From positions 1 to 33,435 of the forward strand of contig CAMZIV010000004.1 of NCBI GenBank assembly GCA_947307355.1: a stretch of DNA of 33,435 bases. The letters run 5' to 3'. This DNA comes from an uncultured Candidatus Saccharibacteria bacterium (GTDB taxonomy: Bacteria > Patescibacteriota > Saccharimonadia > Saccharimonadales > Saccharimonadaceae). Under the pieces are notes generated by a model. The model worked only from the letters and a program-made list of their open reading frames with translations. It did no database searches and was not told the DNA's origin. Below, in pieces: positions 16,825-24,843 of the stretch. The translations under genes were made by a program, and so were the position numbers. Each line of letters opens with the position of its first letter. Positions within the stretch are counted from its first letter, which is position 1.

Positions 16825-16833
16825 ATTATAACA
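16825..16833 (-). promoter_or_regulatory. Possible extended -10 promoter before ugd
   Basis: TGT precedes TATAAT (16825-16830) on the minus strand, formed by the last codons of the epimerase gene. Nine bases separate it from the ugd ATG, which would leave a leader of two or three bases. There is no clear -35 box. Confidence 0.4.
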
Positions 16834-17869
16834 TATAAAAGGTTTTATACCAGTTCGCAAAGGTTCTTAGACCATCGCGAAGTTGCGTGGTTGGTTTAAA
16901 GCCAAAATCTTTTTCTAAAGCAGATGTATCTGCGTAAGTTACCGGCACATCTCCTGGTTGCATCGGCACCATTTCTTTATGCGCTTCAAAATCGTAATCT
17001 TTTGGCAATACACCGGCTCGTATTAATTCTTCTTGTAAAATTTTTACGAAGGTAAGTAAATTTTCTGGGTGCGAGTTGCCAATGTTATAAACCTTATATG
17101 GTGGAAGAGGCAGACCGTCTTTACCTTCCTTTTTCTCTGGAGCTTTTGCCATCACGCGAATTACACCCTCAACAATATCGTCTATGTAAGTAAAGTCACG
17201 CTTACAGTTACCATAGTTAAATATTTGGATTTTTTCACCTTTTATTAACTTGTTAGTAAATCCAAAGTAAGCCATATCTGGACGGCCAGCTGGTCCATAA
17301 ACAGTAAAGAAGCGGAGACCAGTAGATGGAATATTATATAGTTTAGAATATGCGTGGGCTAAAAGCTCATTGCTCTTTTTGGTAGCCGCATACAAACTTA
17401 CTGGATTATCTACTTTGTCATCCACAGAGAATGGCACTTTTTTGTTGCCACCATAAACAGATGAAGAAGATGCATATACCAAATGCTCCGGCATATAGTG
17501 GCGACAAGCCTCTAAAATATTATAAAAACCAATAATGTTGGCTTCAATATAGGCGTCTGGATGATCTATGCTGTAGCGTACGCCCGCTTGTGCGGCCAAG
17601 TTCACTACAATGTCTGGATGATATTTTTTGAACAAACCATCAACCGCCTGCTTATCCGCCAAATTACCTTTAATGAATTCAAAGTTTTTGTATTCGGCAA
17701 GTTGCGCCAAACGGTGAATTTTTAGTTTTACATCATAATAATTATTGACACTATCAAAACCAATTACTTTGACGTCTGGATTTTCTGTACAAACTCTTTT
17801 CGCTAACGCAGCACCAATAAAACCGGCCGCACCAGTAATTAGAATTGTCTTCTTCCCAAACTCAATCAT
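16826..17869 (-). CDS. NAD-dependent UDP-glucuronate 4-epimerase
   Basis: This extended short-chain dehydrogenase inverts C4 of UDP-glucuronate to give UDP-galacturonate. The NAD site is GAAGFIG (13-19), the catalytic pair is Tyr160 and Lys164 in SLYAATKKSN, and SSSSVYGGNKKVPF and LRFFTVYGPAGRPDMA are typical of the CapI/LspL group. Length (347) is usual. The neighbouring Ugd supplies the substrate, which supports this call over a UDP-glucose epimerase. The ATG lies seven bases behind a -10 box, so the message is probably leaderless, and this gene starts a promoter-defined sub-unit of the island. Confidence 0.88.
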   Translation of the reverse strand: MIEFGKKTILITGAAGFIGAALAKRVCTENPDVKVIGFDSVNNYYDVKLKIHRLAQLAEYKNFEFIKGNLADKQAVDGLFKKYHPDIVVNLAAQAGVRYSIDHPDAYIEANIIGFYNILEACRHYMPEHLVYASSSSVYGGNKKVPFSVDDKVDNPVSLYAATKKSNELLAHAYSKLYNIPSTGLRFFTVYGPAGRPDMAYFGFTNKLIKGEKIQIFNYGNCKRDFTYIDDIVEGVIRVMAKAPEKKEGKDGLPLPPYKVYNIGNSHPENLLTFVKILQEELIRAGVLPKDYDFEAHKEMVPMQPGDVPVTYADTSALEKDFGFKPTTQLRDGLRTFANWYKTFYML

Positions 17870-17876
17870 ATATTAT

Positions 17877-17905
17877 ATTATACCATTTCTGTCTATTTTT
17901 TTCAA
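17877..17905 (-). promoter_or_regulatory. Promoter of the epimerase-ugd-LCP segment (leaderless)
   Basis: TTGAAA (17900-17905), a 17-base spacer and TATAAT (17877-17882) preceded by TGG lie on the minus strand. Seven bases separate the -10 box from the epimerase ATG. The promoter stands at the border between the AT-rich centre of the island and its conserved assembly genes. Confidence 0.75.
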
Positions 17906-18008
17906 ACATAATGGATACAGCAAAACACGTTCAAAACTTTTTCTAGATTAGTTGAACAGAAATAGCCAATCGTTAAAATATAATAGTCCATGAATTCTTT
18001 AAGTACCC

Positions 18009-19331
18009 TTATGACTCGGTCTTATTTTTCAAAATTCTTTTTAATTTTACAAAATCACTCTTTTTTATGAAATAAATATCTCTAAATTTCACATTGTAAT
18101 CCTTAAGATATAAATGTAGGAACATTACGCCAATACCACCATAAGAAACCACAGAAGCAAGTGCCGCACCATAAATTCCCCAAATCGGTATCACTGCACA
18201 ATTCACAATTATATTAGTTATCACGCCAATCAATAATGTTATAAAATACTGTTTTGATTTGCCATCGCTAATAAACAAATTCCCAATAATTTCATAATAA
18301 ACCATACTATAAGCACCTAAAAATAGAATCAGAGTTATATAATATGAATCGGCAAAACCGTCACCAAAAAGGAATATAAATAGATTTTTATTTAGAAGAA
18401 CAATAGCAATAAAAGCAAAAAACACAAAAGTGAATGAACATCGTAAAGAAAAATTCACGGTACTTATGGGGTTACCTTTTGCGGCGCGTTTTTGTACCAC
18501 GTCTTTAAAAATGTCAGGAATGACCCAAATGTATTCCGTGATAGAAAGCCCTAATGAATAAACCCCAATCGCAGCGAAATCAATAGAATATGAGTTTAAC
18601 ATAACGGTGTCGATTCGATAATTTAACATTATGAGCAAACCAGAGAGCATAGGGAGAAAACCTTCAATCAAAATTTGCTTATAATACTTCACATAAGGTT
18701 TTCGAAATAGTTTTTTATAATTGATCTTTATGGCGTACAAGAATATTATTACAATATCTTTTATGATATAGATAGCTAAAGCAACAACTAAATTACCCTC
18801 CAACAAAAGAAAAGAAAGGATAGTGACAGCGCAGTTGATGAAAGCCATAACAAATACTACAAAAGTATTTCTCCTAATATTCTCTACCAAATTGATATAT
18901 CTAAATTGTGATGTCAAAGCAGCAATAGGCGAAATGACGCAAATAAAAACAATACTAATATCTAAATCGTAAATTAAAACAATACCAAACGAAATCAGTG
19001 CATGCAACAAGAATTGAGCAATAGACAAAGAAACAAAAATTTCATAACAATTATCAATATTCCGTCTTTTAAATTTCGGATAAACCATAGATATGCCGAA
19101 CTGCAAAACAGCCGAAACAATCGATACATAATTTAAAATAAAATAATACTCACCCTTTAAAGTCGTCCCAAGAAACCTATTTAAGAAAATAAGAGAAATA
19201 AAACCAAAAACTATTGTAAAAAACCTACTACAGAACGAAAGAAAATAATCGTTTCTAAATACATTTTTTTCCATATTTAAGCGCTTTACATAATTAGGCA
19301 ATCTTGAATATCCTTCTTTTTTGGGGACCAT
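18009..19331 (-). CDS. Polysaccharide flippase (Wzx/MOP superfamily)
   Basis: This integral membrane protein would move the lipid-linked repeat unit from the inner to the outer leaflet. The product has about 12-14 hydrophobic helices across 440 residues, begins its first helix near FCSRFFTIVFGFISLIFL, and contains GEYYFILNYVSIVSAVLQFG, typical of the polysaccharide-biosynthesis MOP group. The start is uncertain: ATG 19331 lies behind a promoter at 19351-19379, but an internal ATG at 19274 (MEKNVFRND) matches where such proteins usually begin; neither has a strong ribosome-binding site. Base composition is AT-rich compared with the flanking Ugd and ribosomal genes. Confidence 0.88.
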   Translation of the reverse strand: MVPKKEGYSRLPNYVKRLNMEKNVFRNDYFLSFCSRFFTIVFGFISLIFLNRFLGTTLKGEYYFILNYVSIVSAVLQFGISMVYPKFKRRNIDNCYEIFVSLSIAQFLLHALISFGIVLIYDLDISIVFICVISPIAALTSQFRYINLVENIRRNTFVVFVMAFINCAVTILSFLLLEGNLVVALAIYIIKDIVIIFLYAIKINYKKLFRKPYVKYYKQILIEGFLPMLSGLLIMLNYRIDTVMLNSYSIDFAAIGVYSLGLSITEYIWVIPDIFKDVVQKRAAKGNPISTVNFSLRCSFTFVFFAFIAIVLLNKNLFIFLFGDGFADSYYITLILFLGAYSMVYYEIIGNLFISDGKSKQYFITLLIGVITNIIVNCAVIPIWGIYGAALASVVSYGGIGVMFLHLYLKDYNVKFRDIYFIKKSDFVKLKRILKNKTES

Positions 19332-19350
19332 CTTCTATTATTACTATGCT

Positions 19351-19379
19351 AGTATAAAATACTCTTCTCTTTTTATCAA
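19351..19379 (-). promoter_or_regulatory. Promoter before the flippase gene
   Basis: TTGATA (19374-19379), 17 bases and TATACT (19351-19356) lie on the minus strand in the 82-base gap after the polymerase gene. The predicted leader to ATG 19331 is about 13 bases. Confidence 0.55.
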
Positions 19380-19413
19380 GAATCCTTTAATAGAAGCTTT
19401 GCTTATATTATAC

Positions 19414-20616
19414 CTATTTATTTAATTGCTCCTTTTGCCCATACTGATAAAAACGACGAGGAGTATTGTTGTTTTGTTCTGTCTGGGTTCTTTTATGGTT
19501 AAAGAGAATGATCAATACAATAAGTACCCATATCAGCGTATTCCGCCAAATTTGGTGCGTAATACCGAATAAAAGAATCCCACTTATTAGAGAATAATTA
19601 TTGTATTTTTTCCCAAGTGCCCCGATAATAAACATGGATAGCAACACAAAACCGATAACACCATAATAGCAAAGTATACTTGCATAAGCAGAATGGATTT
19701 CAAGTCCTTTAAGCGTATCAAATCTATCAAATCCACCTTCACCTACACCTTCAATTATGTTGTATTTACTTTCTTTTAGCCTATCATAGCCTCTCCCAGT
19801 TCCTAGATCACTATCATTTTCTTCAGTTATTTTTTCTATTTTTATTGTTGCTGCTTTAATTATAGGTATCTCACTAATCTTATCATAAATAAAACCGCCT
19901 AAACCACTAGCCACAATCAAAACGACCGTCATTACTACTGCGCACTTCAAAATTTTATTTCTGTTATTCAAAATAAACGTTAATAAAAAGAAAACGATTA
20001 GACTAATTATTGCTGCCTTTGACAACGAGAAAAAGATCATACACACCGCACATAAAACAGCAATATAGAAAAGGTATTTATATTTACCAAATTCACTCTT
20101 CAAAAAGAAAAGAATCGTAATAGTAATTAAGGCATATAAACCGAGCTGATTGGGATTATTAAATAGGCCAGTCGTTCTTATCGAGGAACCAGATATCAGA
20201 ATGATTAATATAAATTGCATAATTAAGCCAATCGATATACGTGTTGCTATATGTCTATATATGCTATCACCAAATACTAAGTACAATTTGTAAATAATGA
20301 CCATTGAAAAATAATTAAAAATATAATATGTGATTGGCCTTAGTAATGTAAAATCCTGAAGAATAATTAACCAAATCGTATTTATTAACACCACCCAAAG
20401 AATAAAAGGAATAACTCTCTTTATTTTCTTTTTTACATTGTAATCCAGGGAAAACTTTTTTTCATGTTTAAATAATAAAAGAATAAATAATAGCACCAGA
20501 ATAAAATCCGAAATCTGAGGCAAACCGCTAGGAAATAAATATATCGGCTTTAATACTAGATAGAAGGATACCAGTGTTTTTAGTAAGCCTTCATAGATTC
20601 TTTTCTTTTTCTCCAT
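19414..20616 (-). CDS. O-antigen/capsule polymerase (Wzy-like)
   Basis: This protein would polymerise lipid-linked repeat units outside the membrane. It has 400 residues and about 11-12 hydrophobic segments. Between helices there is a loop with TEENDSDLGTGRGYDRLKES and GVGEGGFDRF followed by EIHSAYASIL, which fits the Wzy_C/O-antigen-ligase pattern of a long periplasm-facing loop with a conserved His. Sequence conservation in this family is weak, so the call rests on topology, that loop and the neighbouring flippase. GGTGAGG is close to the ATG. AT-rich, like its neighbours. Confidence 0.82.
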   Translation of the reverse strand: MEKKKRIYEGLLKTLVSFYLVLKPIYLFPSGLPQISDFILVLLFILLLFKHEKKFSLDYNVKKKIKRVIPFILWVVLINTIWLIILQDFTLLRPITYYIFNYFSMVIIYKLYLVFGDSIYRHIATRISIGLIMQFILIILISGSSIRTTGLFNNPNQLGLYALITITILFFLKSEFGKYKYLFYIAVLCAVCMIFFSLSKAAIISLIVFFLLTFILNNRNKILKCAVVMTVVLIVASGLGGFIYDKISEIPIIKAATIKIEKITEENDSDLGTGRGYDRLKESKYNIIEGVGEGGFDRFDTLKGLEIHSAYASILCYYGVIGFVLLSMFIIGALGKKYNNYSLISGILLFGITHQIWRNTLIWVLIVLIILFNHKRTQTEQNNNTPRRFYQYGQKEQLNK

Positions 20617-20656
20617 ATCCTCACCATACTACATATTATACATCTATTGCTATTAA

Positions 20657-21202
20657 TTACTTTATGCTTATTTGCTTAGTATTCTTTTTTTGTACGATTA
20701 TCGTATTTTCTGGAACATCGAAATTTATAACTGAACCAGCAGCTATAACGGAATTTTTTCCAATTTCTATACCCTTCAGTATGACGCAATTTGCCCCAAT
20801 CCAAACACCGTCGTTAATGATAATTTTGTTTGTCTTATAATTAGTTCTATTAACCCCAAACAATGCATCAAATTCATGATCGTGGTCTACTATTACTGTG
20901 TTTGGCCCGATTGACACATTATCTTTAATAACAATTTTTTCGTGGCTTACGATATAACAATTCCTATTGATAAAAACGTTTTTGCCTATAGCGATACCCC
21001 CCCCATTATGAGCCGCAAGATAGCTATTATTTCTCATAATAAACTTCTTTCCGATAACCACTTTGCTATTACCTGAAATATTAATTTCTGCCGATAGACC
21101 CACGTTATTATAAATATTAAACTTTAACTTACCAAATGATACTATTCTTTTAAATAACATTCGCAAGTTGCCAAATATTAGAATAATAATTTTTTTGCCC
21201 AT
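20657..21202 (-). CDS. Hexapeptide-repeat acyltransferase
   Basis: The 181-residue protein carries the left-handed beta-helix repeat pattern in its central and C-terminal parts (for example KVVIGKKFIM, IAIGKNVFIN, VSIGPNTVIVDHDHEFD, GVWIGANCVILKGIEIGKNS), ending in a short Lys-rich tail. HDHEFD matches the catalytic-loop histidine region of the maltose/galactoside O-acetyltransferase group. It probably acetylates a sugar of the repeat unit, using acetyl-CoA, in the cytoplasm. It could instead supply the N-acetylation step for the amino sugar made by the dehydratase and aminotransferase. AGGAGG four bases before the ATG supports the start. Confidence 0.88.
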   Translation of the reverse strand: MGKKIIILIFGNLRMLFKRIVSFGKLKFNIYNNVGLSAEINISGNSKVVIGKKFIMRNNSYLAAHNGGGIAIGKNVFINRNCYIVSHEKIVIKDNVSIGPNTVIVDHDHEFDALFGVNRTNYKTNKIIINDGVWIGANCVILKGIEIGKNSVIAAGSVINFDVPENTIIVQKKNTKQISIK

Positions 21203-21210
21203 ACGTCCTC

Positions 21211-22323
21211 CTATTTTTCAAGATGGCTTATTATTGTTTTATTTACGACATTAATGTCAAAATGCTCCTCCGCTATTTTTCTTGATTCCACCCCAAATCC
21301 CTGCATTTTGTCTTTATTGTTTAAAAAATATCTCATTTTGTCAACCAACTGCTTAACATTTTGTTTTTCTACCAAAAAACCATTTACGCCATCAATCACT
21401 GTTTCCCTACACCCAGGCATATTACTAGTGATAATTGGTCTCCCAGTCGAAATAGCTTGCAAAAGGCATCTAGAAACGCCTTCTGGATAATACGATGGGT
21501 AAACAAAAAATCGACATTTTTTTAAAGCGGTTTTTACGTCATTCGTCTTGCCGTGGTACTCAACTACCCCATCATTAATTGCTCTATCGAGTATATCTCC
21601 AACTGAACCTTCGATCGTTGAATCAATCCCTCCATAAATATCAAATCTACAACTCTTAAACTCTTTTTTCACTATATATGCTGCCTCAATATATTCTTTA
21701 ATACCTTTAGACAAAGTAATCCTTGCTAAATACAAAAAGTTATTGCTTTCTGGTAAAAAACTAAACGGGAATTCTGCCAGATTAACTCCAGAACCGCCAG
21801 TAACAAATGCTTCTTTTTTACCAGTAATCAAATGCTTTTTTTTGAAAAACTCTAAGTCATCTTTGTTCTGGAAACACACGCACTTAGAAAACTTGTAAGC
21901 AATCCATAACATGGGAAACGATATTATTCTTAATAATTTTCCTTTAAGCCCATTTATTTTAAAAAGATTCCCGCTTCCATTGACAACACACATTATCCTT
22001 TTTGCACCACCTAATTTGCTCCCAATTGACATTGCGGCATGGTTTTTAACACCGTAAATAATAACAGATTCAATTTTTTCTTTTTCAATTTGTTTTTTTA
22101 CGCTATGAATTGATTTAATTTCGTTAAATGGATTCGTATTGTTTCTACTAGCAATTATCGGAATAAAAGAAATATTATTTAATGCATAATAATTGTTTAC
22201 TGTTCCATCAAATATTTCGCCGACGAATGTTTTGTAACCTTTTTGTTGTAATAGTTTTATCAATTCTTTCCTATCAATCACTTCGGAACTTACACCATTA
22301 CAGAGTATTGCTATTTTTTTCAT
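21211..22323 (-). CDS. Glycosyltransferase family 4 (GT-B fold)
   Basis: The 370-residue cytoplasmic or membrane-associated enzyme would add a sugar to the lipid-linked intermediate. The C-terminal half has the GT4 nucleotide-sugar site: NNFLYLARITLSKGIKEYIE, VEYHGKTNDVKTALKKC, and the E-x7-E-type block YPEGVSRCLLQAISTGRPII followed by PGCRETV. The N-terminal acceptor domain is divergent and AT-rich. Donor and acceptor cannot be read from sequence. Its ATG overlaps the GNAT stop codon in ATGA. It is the only clear GT besides the initiating phosphoglycosyl transferase, which would give a short repeat unit. Confidence 0.9.
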   Translation of the reverse strand: MKKIAILCNGVSSEVIDRKELIKLLQQKGYKTFVGEIFDGTVNNYYALNNISFIPIIASRNNTNPFNEIKSIHSVKKQIEKEKIESVIIYGVKNHAAMSIGSKLGGAKRIMCVVNGSGNLFKINGLKGKLLRIISFPMLWIAYKFSKCVCFQNKDDLEFFKKKHLITGKKEAFVTGGSGVNLAEFPFSFLPESNNFLYLARITLSKGIKEYIEAAYIVKKEFKSCRFDIYGGIDSTIEGSVGDILDRAINDGVVEYHGKTNDVKTALKKCRFFVYPSYYPEGVSRCLLQAISTGRPIITSNMPGCRETVIDGVNGFLVEKQNVKQLVDKMRYFLNNKDKMQGFGVESRKIAEEHFDINVVNKTIISHLEK

Positions 22324-22934
22324 CGCTCATCTCCGTAAAATCTATATTCGTTCATTTTTCTACCCTCTCTAGTGGTATAGGTTCTTGCCAATATAAAACC
22401 ATTTTTGATATAGAAATTATTTACTTTTTCATTACCATCTGCATCTGTTTCTAGGTTTATGTATTTATAAACACTATAGTCAACATCATCTTTAATATAA
22501 TTTATTAATAATGTACCGACACCTTTCCTGTTTCTCTTAGGGTCGACACATATTGACGCTATTTCTATATATTTTTCCGTTTTTTTAACCTCGTTGCTTT
22601 TTCTAAATGCACCAAGTAATCTTTTTGTAAAAGATGGGTGTTTTACGACAGCACCAATCGAGCATAGAGCAAATTTAACGATATGCTTTTTAATTAATTT
22701 TTTATAGAAGGATGGGTAGTCTTTGGAGTACGCAATAAAACCTATTATATTCTCGTCGTCTTTCGCAATAATTATGCCTGATTCGTCATCTTTTAGATAA
22801 CATTTATATAGTAATTTTACAAATTTTTTTCCTAGTTTTGTTAGAAAAAAATCCGGGAACGCTTCAAGATGCAAAACTGCAATAGTGTTAATAACTCTTT
22901 TATCGTATTTTCCAACTTCTTCTACACTTACCAT
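22320..22934 (-). CDS. GNAT-family N-acetyltransferase
   Basis: The 204-residue protein has a central GNAT core: IIIAKDDENIIGFIAY, then motif A IASICVDPKRNRKGVGTLLI with the acetyl-CoA pyrophosphate loop (RKGVGT), and NFYIKNGF in motif B. Lying next to a sugar aminotransferase and a phosphoglycosyl transferase, it may acetylate the new amino group of a 4-amino-4,6-dideoxy sugar. This assignment is by context; GNAT substrates are not predictable from sequence alone. Its ATG follows the sugar-transferase stop by one base and its stop overlaps the glycosyltransferase start. Confidence 0.87.
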   Translation of the reverse strand: MVSVEEVGKYDKRVINTIAVLHLEAFPDFFLTKLGKKFVKLLYKCYLKDDESGIIIAKDDENIIGFIAYSKDYPSFYKKLIKKHIVKFALCSIGAVVKHPSFTKRLLGAFRKSNEVKKTEKYIEIASICVDPKRNRKGVGTLLINYIKDDVDYSVYKYINLETDADGNEKVNNFYIKNGFILARTYTTREGRKMNEYRFYGDER

Positions 22935-22935
22935 A

Positions 22936-23631
22936 TTATCTCCTAAACATGTTCGCCGCGGTTTTTAACATTGTCCCTACATCTGCCAAAAGATTAAATT
23001 TTTCAATATACTTGATATTCAAAATCATTTTTTGAGGCAAAATCTCTTCAATGTATGCTTGGTCTATGCTTTTATATTTCTTTACGCATTTATTAAGCAT
23101 CTCGTCTTCATCTTTATACTTCATACTCGCCTCAGAAGTTACCCCTGCACGCATCAACAACGTAGCCTTCATCTCATCAGTATACTTATCAACATACTTT
23201 TTTACTTCCGGGCGCGTTCCCACAAACGACATTTCGCCCTTCAAAATATTGATTAATTGTGGCACCTCATCCAGACGAATCTTACGAATCACTCTCCCGA
23301 CACGAGTTATCCGTTTGTCATTTTTCGAAGTTACTAGAGCACCAACTTTGTCTGCATCCTGAATCATAGTTCTAAACTTATAAATCTTAAATAGTTTATC
23401 ATATCTTGTTACTCTCTCTTGTCTGTAAAAAACTGGCCCATTAGAATCAATTTTTACAGCAATAGCAACAATCAACAAAAATGGCAAAGACAGAATAAGA
23501 CCGATAACGCTAAACACAATGTCAAACAAACGTTTAAAAAGGAGACTCATCTTCTTATGCTGGAGGATGTCATAATATTTTTTTACTTCATCGTTTCTCA
23601 TCGATTTAGGTAGATCGTCCCACTTTCTCAT
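22936..23631 (-). CDS. Initiating phosphoglycosyl transferase (PF02397, PglC/WcaJ type)
   Basis: This monotopic membrane enzyme moves a sugar-phosphate from a UDP-sugar to undecaprenyl phosphate, starting repeat-unit assembly. The 231-residue protein has an N-terminal hydrophobic hairpin (KRLFDIVFSVIGLILSLPFL), GPVFYRQERV, FKIYKFRTM, and the catalytic Asp-Glu pair in IRLDEVPQLINILKGEMSFV followed by GTRPE. It lacks the large extra N-terminal membrane domain of WbaP-like enzymes, so it resembles the small PglC class, known for diacetylbacillosamine phosphate transfer. A short extra N-terminal segment (about 28 residues) precedes the hairpin. Confidence 0.93.
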   Translation of the reverse strand: MRKWDDLPKSMRNDEVKKYYDILQHKKMSLLFKRLFDIVFSVIGLILSLPFLLIVAIAVKIDSNGPVFYRQERVTRYDKLFKIYKFRTMIQDADKVGALVTSKNDKRITRVGRVIRKIRLDEVPQLINILKGEMSFVGTRPEVKKYVDKYTDEMKATLLMRAGVTSEASMKYKDEDEMLNKCVKKYKSIDQAYIEEILPQKMILNIKYIEKFNLLADVGTMLKTAANMFRR

Positions 23632-23637
23632 TTTTTA

Positions 23638-24843
23638 TTACGCCTTTACAATTTCGTTATATTTTTTACAAATATATTCAACATCTTCATTAGATAATTT
23701 GGTATGGAGAGGCAACGAAATTTCATTCTGATACATTTCATAAGCGTTCGGATAGTCTTCGATTTTAAAACCAAGATTCTTGTATGCCGTATGCATAGGC
23801 AAAGGTTTATAGTGGACATTAGCAGAAATGCCAGCTTCCGCAAGTTTTACGATTATCTCGTTTCGTTTTTCTGCGTCAACCCCCCTAATTCTTGTAAGCA
23901 TCAAGTGCATACTAGAAACACCATTACCATCTTCGTGTTTAATTATGTCGACTTTATTGGTATCAAGTAGTTCATTGTATAATTTAACTATTTCTTTTCT
24001 TCTTGCAAGAAGGCTTGGATATCTTTCCAGCTGTGCAAGCCCGATTGCAGCCATGATGTCAGTCATATTGCATTTGTACCCAGTATAAACAATATCATAT
24101 TCCCACGCCCCAAGTTTAGTTTTAGCTAGCGCATCTTTTGACTGACCGTGAAGGCTCCAGAGCATAAACTCTCTATATAAAGCCTCATTATCTAAACCAT
24201 CAACATGCTTCCAGGTTAAAGCTCCGCCCTCTGCAGTAGTGAGGTTTTTAACAGCATGAAAAGAAAAACTAGTAAAATCGGCAACACTACCGCTTCTCTT
24301 ACCTCTATACGTAGCGCCGAATGAATGCGCCGCATCGGCAGCTACAACTACTCTTCCGTAAAGCTTCTGAAGATCGTTATTCGGCTTAAACAAGGCTTTC
24401 TTTCGCTCAACAATTCCAAAAATCTTATCATAATCGCACATCACACCAGCTATATCTACTGGGATTATCACTTTTGTCTTTTCAGTGATGGCCTTTTCAA
24501 GGACATCATAATCCATTTCATAAGAGTCTTTTTGGGTGTCCACAAGAATAATCTTTGCGCCTACATGATTAATTATGCTAGCGGACGCAGTGTAAGTATA
24601 TGCACTTGTGATGACCTCATCGCCAGGGCCTACACCCAAAACTCTCAAAATCAGTTCCTGGCACGCGGTATTCGAGTTCAGACAAACTGCTTTTTCCGTG
24701 TCACAGTATTTAGCAATTTTTTCTTCAAATTCCTTAGTTTTTGGACCTGTAGTAATCCAGCTGGACCCTAACACCTCATTTACATTTTCAATCTCTTTTT
24801 TACTCAGATCCGGCGGCGAAAATGGAATAATCCTATCACTCAT
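23638..24843 (-). CDS. DegT/DnrJ/EryC1 PLP-dependent sugar aminotransferase
   Basis: The 401-residue enzyme would transfer an amino group to C4 of a nucleotide-linked 4-keto-6-deoxy sugar. The PLP-binding Lys199 is in SFHAVKNLTTAEGG, the PLP-ring Asp in VAADAAHSFGA, and SSWITTGPKTKEFE and LNSNTACQELILR are typical N-terminal blocks. Its ATG overlaps the stop of the dehydratase gene in TAATG, so the two are coupled, matching the PglF-PglE pair of the bacillosamine route. A 3-amino sugar product cannot be excluded. Confidence 0.93.
   Translation of the reverse strand: MSDRIIPFSPPDLSKKEIENVNEVLGSSWITTGPKTKEFEEKIAKYCDTEKAVCLNSNTACQELILRVLGVGPGDEVITSAYTYTASASIINHVGAKIILVDTQKDSYEMDYDVLEKAITEKTKVIIPVDIAGVMCDYDKIFGIVERKKALFKPNNDLQKLYGRVVVAADAAHSFGATYRGKRSGSVADFTSFSFHAVKNLTTAEGGALTWKHVDGLDNEALYREFMLWSLHGQSKDALAKTKLGAWEYDIVYTGYKCNMTDIMAAIGLAQLERYPSLLARRKEIVKLYNELLDTNKVDIIKHEDGNGVSSMHLMLTRIRGVDAEKRNEIIVKLAEAGISANVHYKPLPMHTAYKNLGFKIEDYPNAYEMYQNEISLPLHTKLSNEDVEYICKKYNEIVKA

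Noticed and set aside
17951-17985. A possible plus-strand promoter with TTGAAC and TATAAT.
   Set aside because: The spacing is about 21 bases and no plus-strand gene follows; the region is the tail between the flippase stop and the epimerase promoter.
20635-20663. A TATAAT box upstream of the polymerase gene considered as a promoter.
   Set aside because: The -35 position (AAAGTA) does not match, there is no extended -10 TGn at the right place, and the gap between genes is short and AT-rich, so a chance match is likely.
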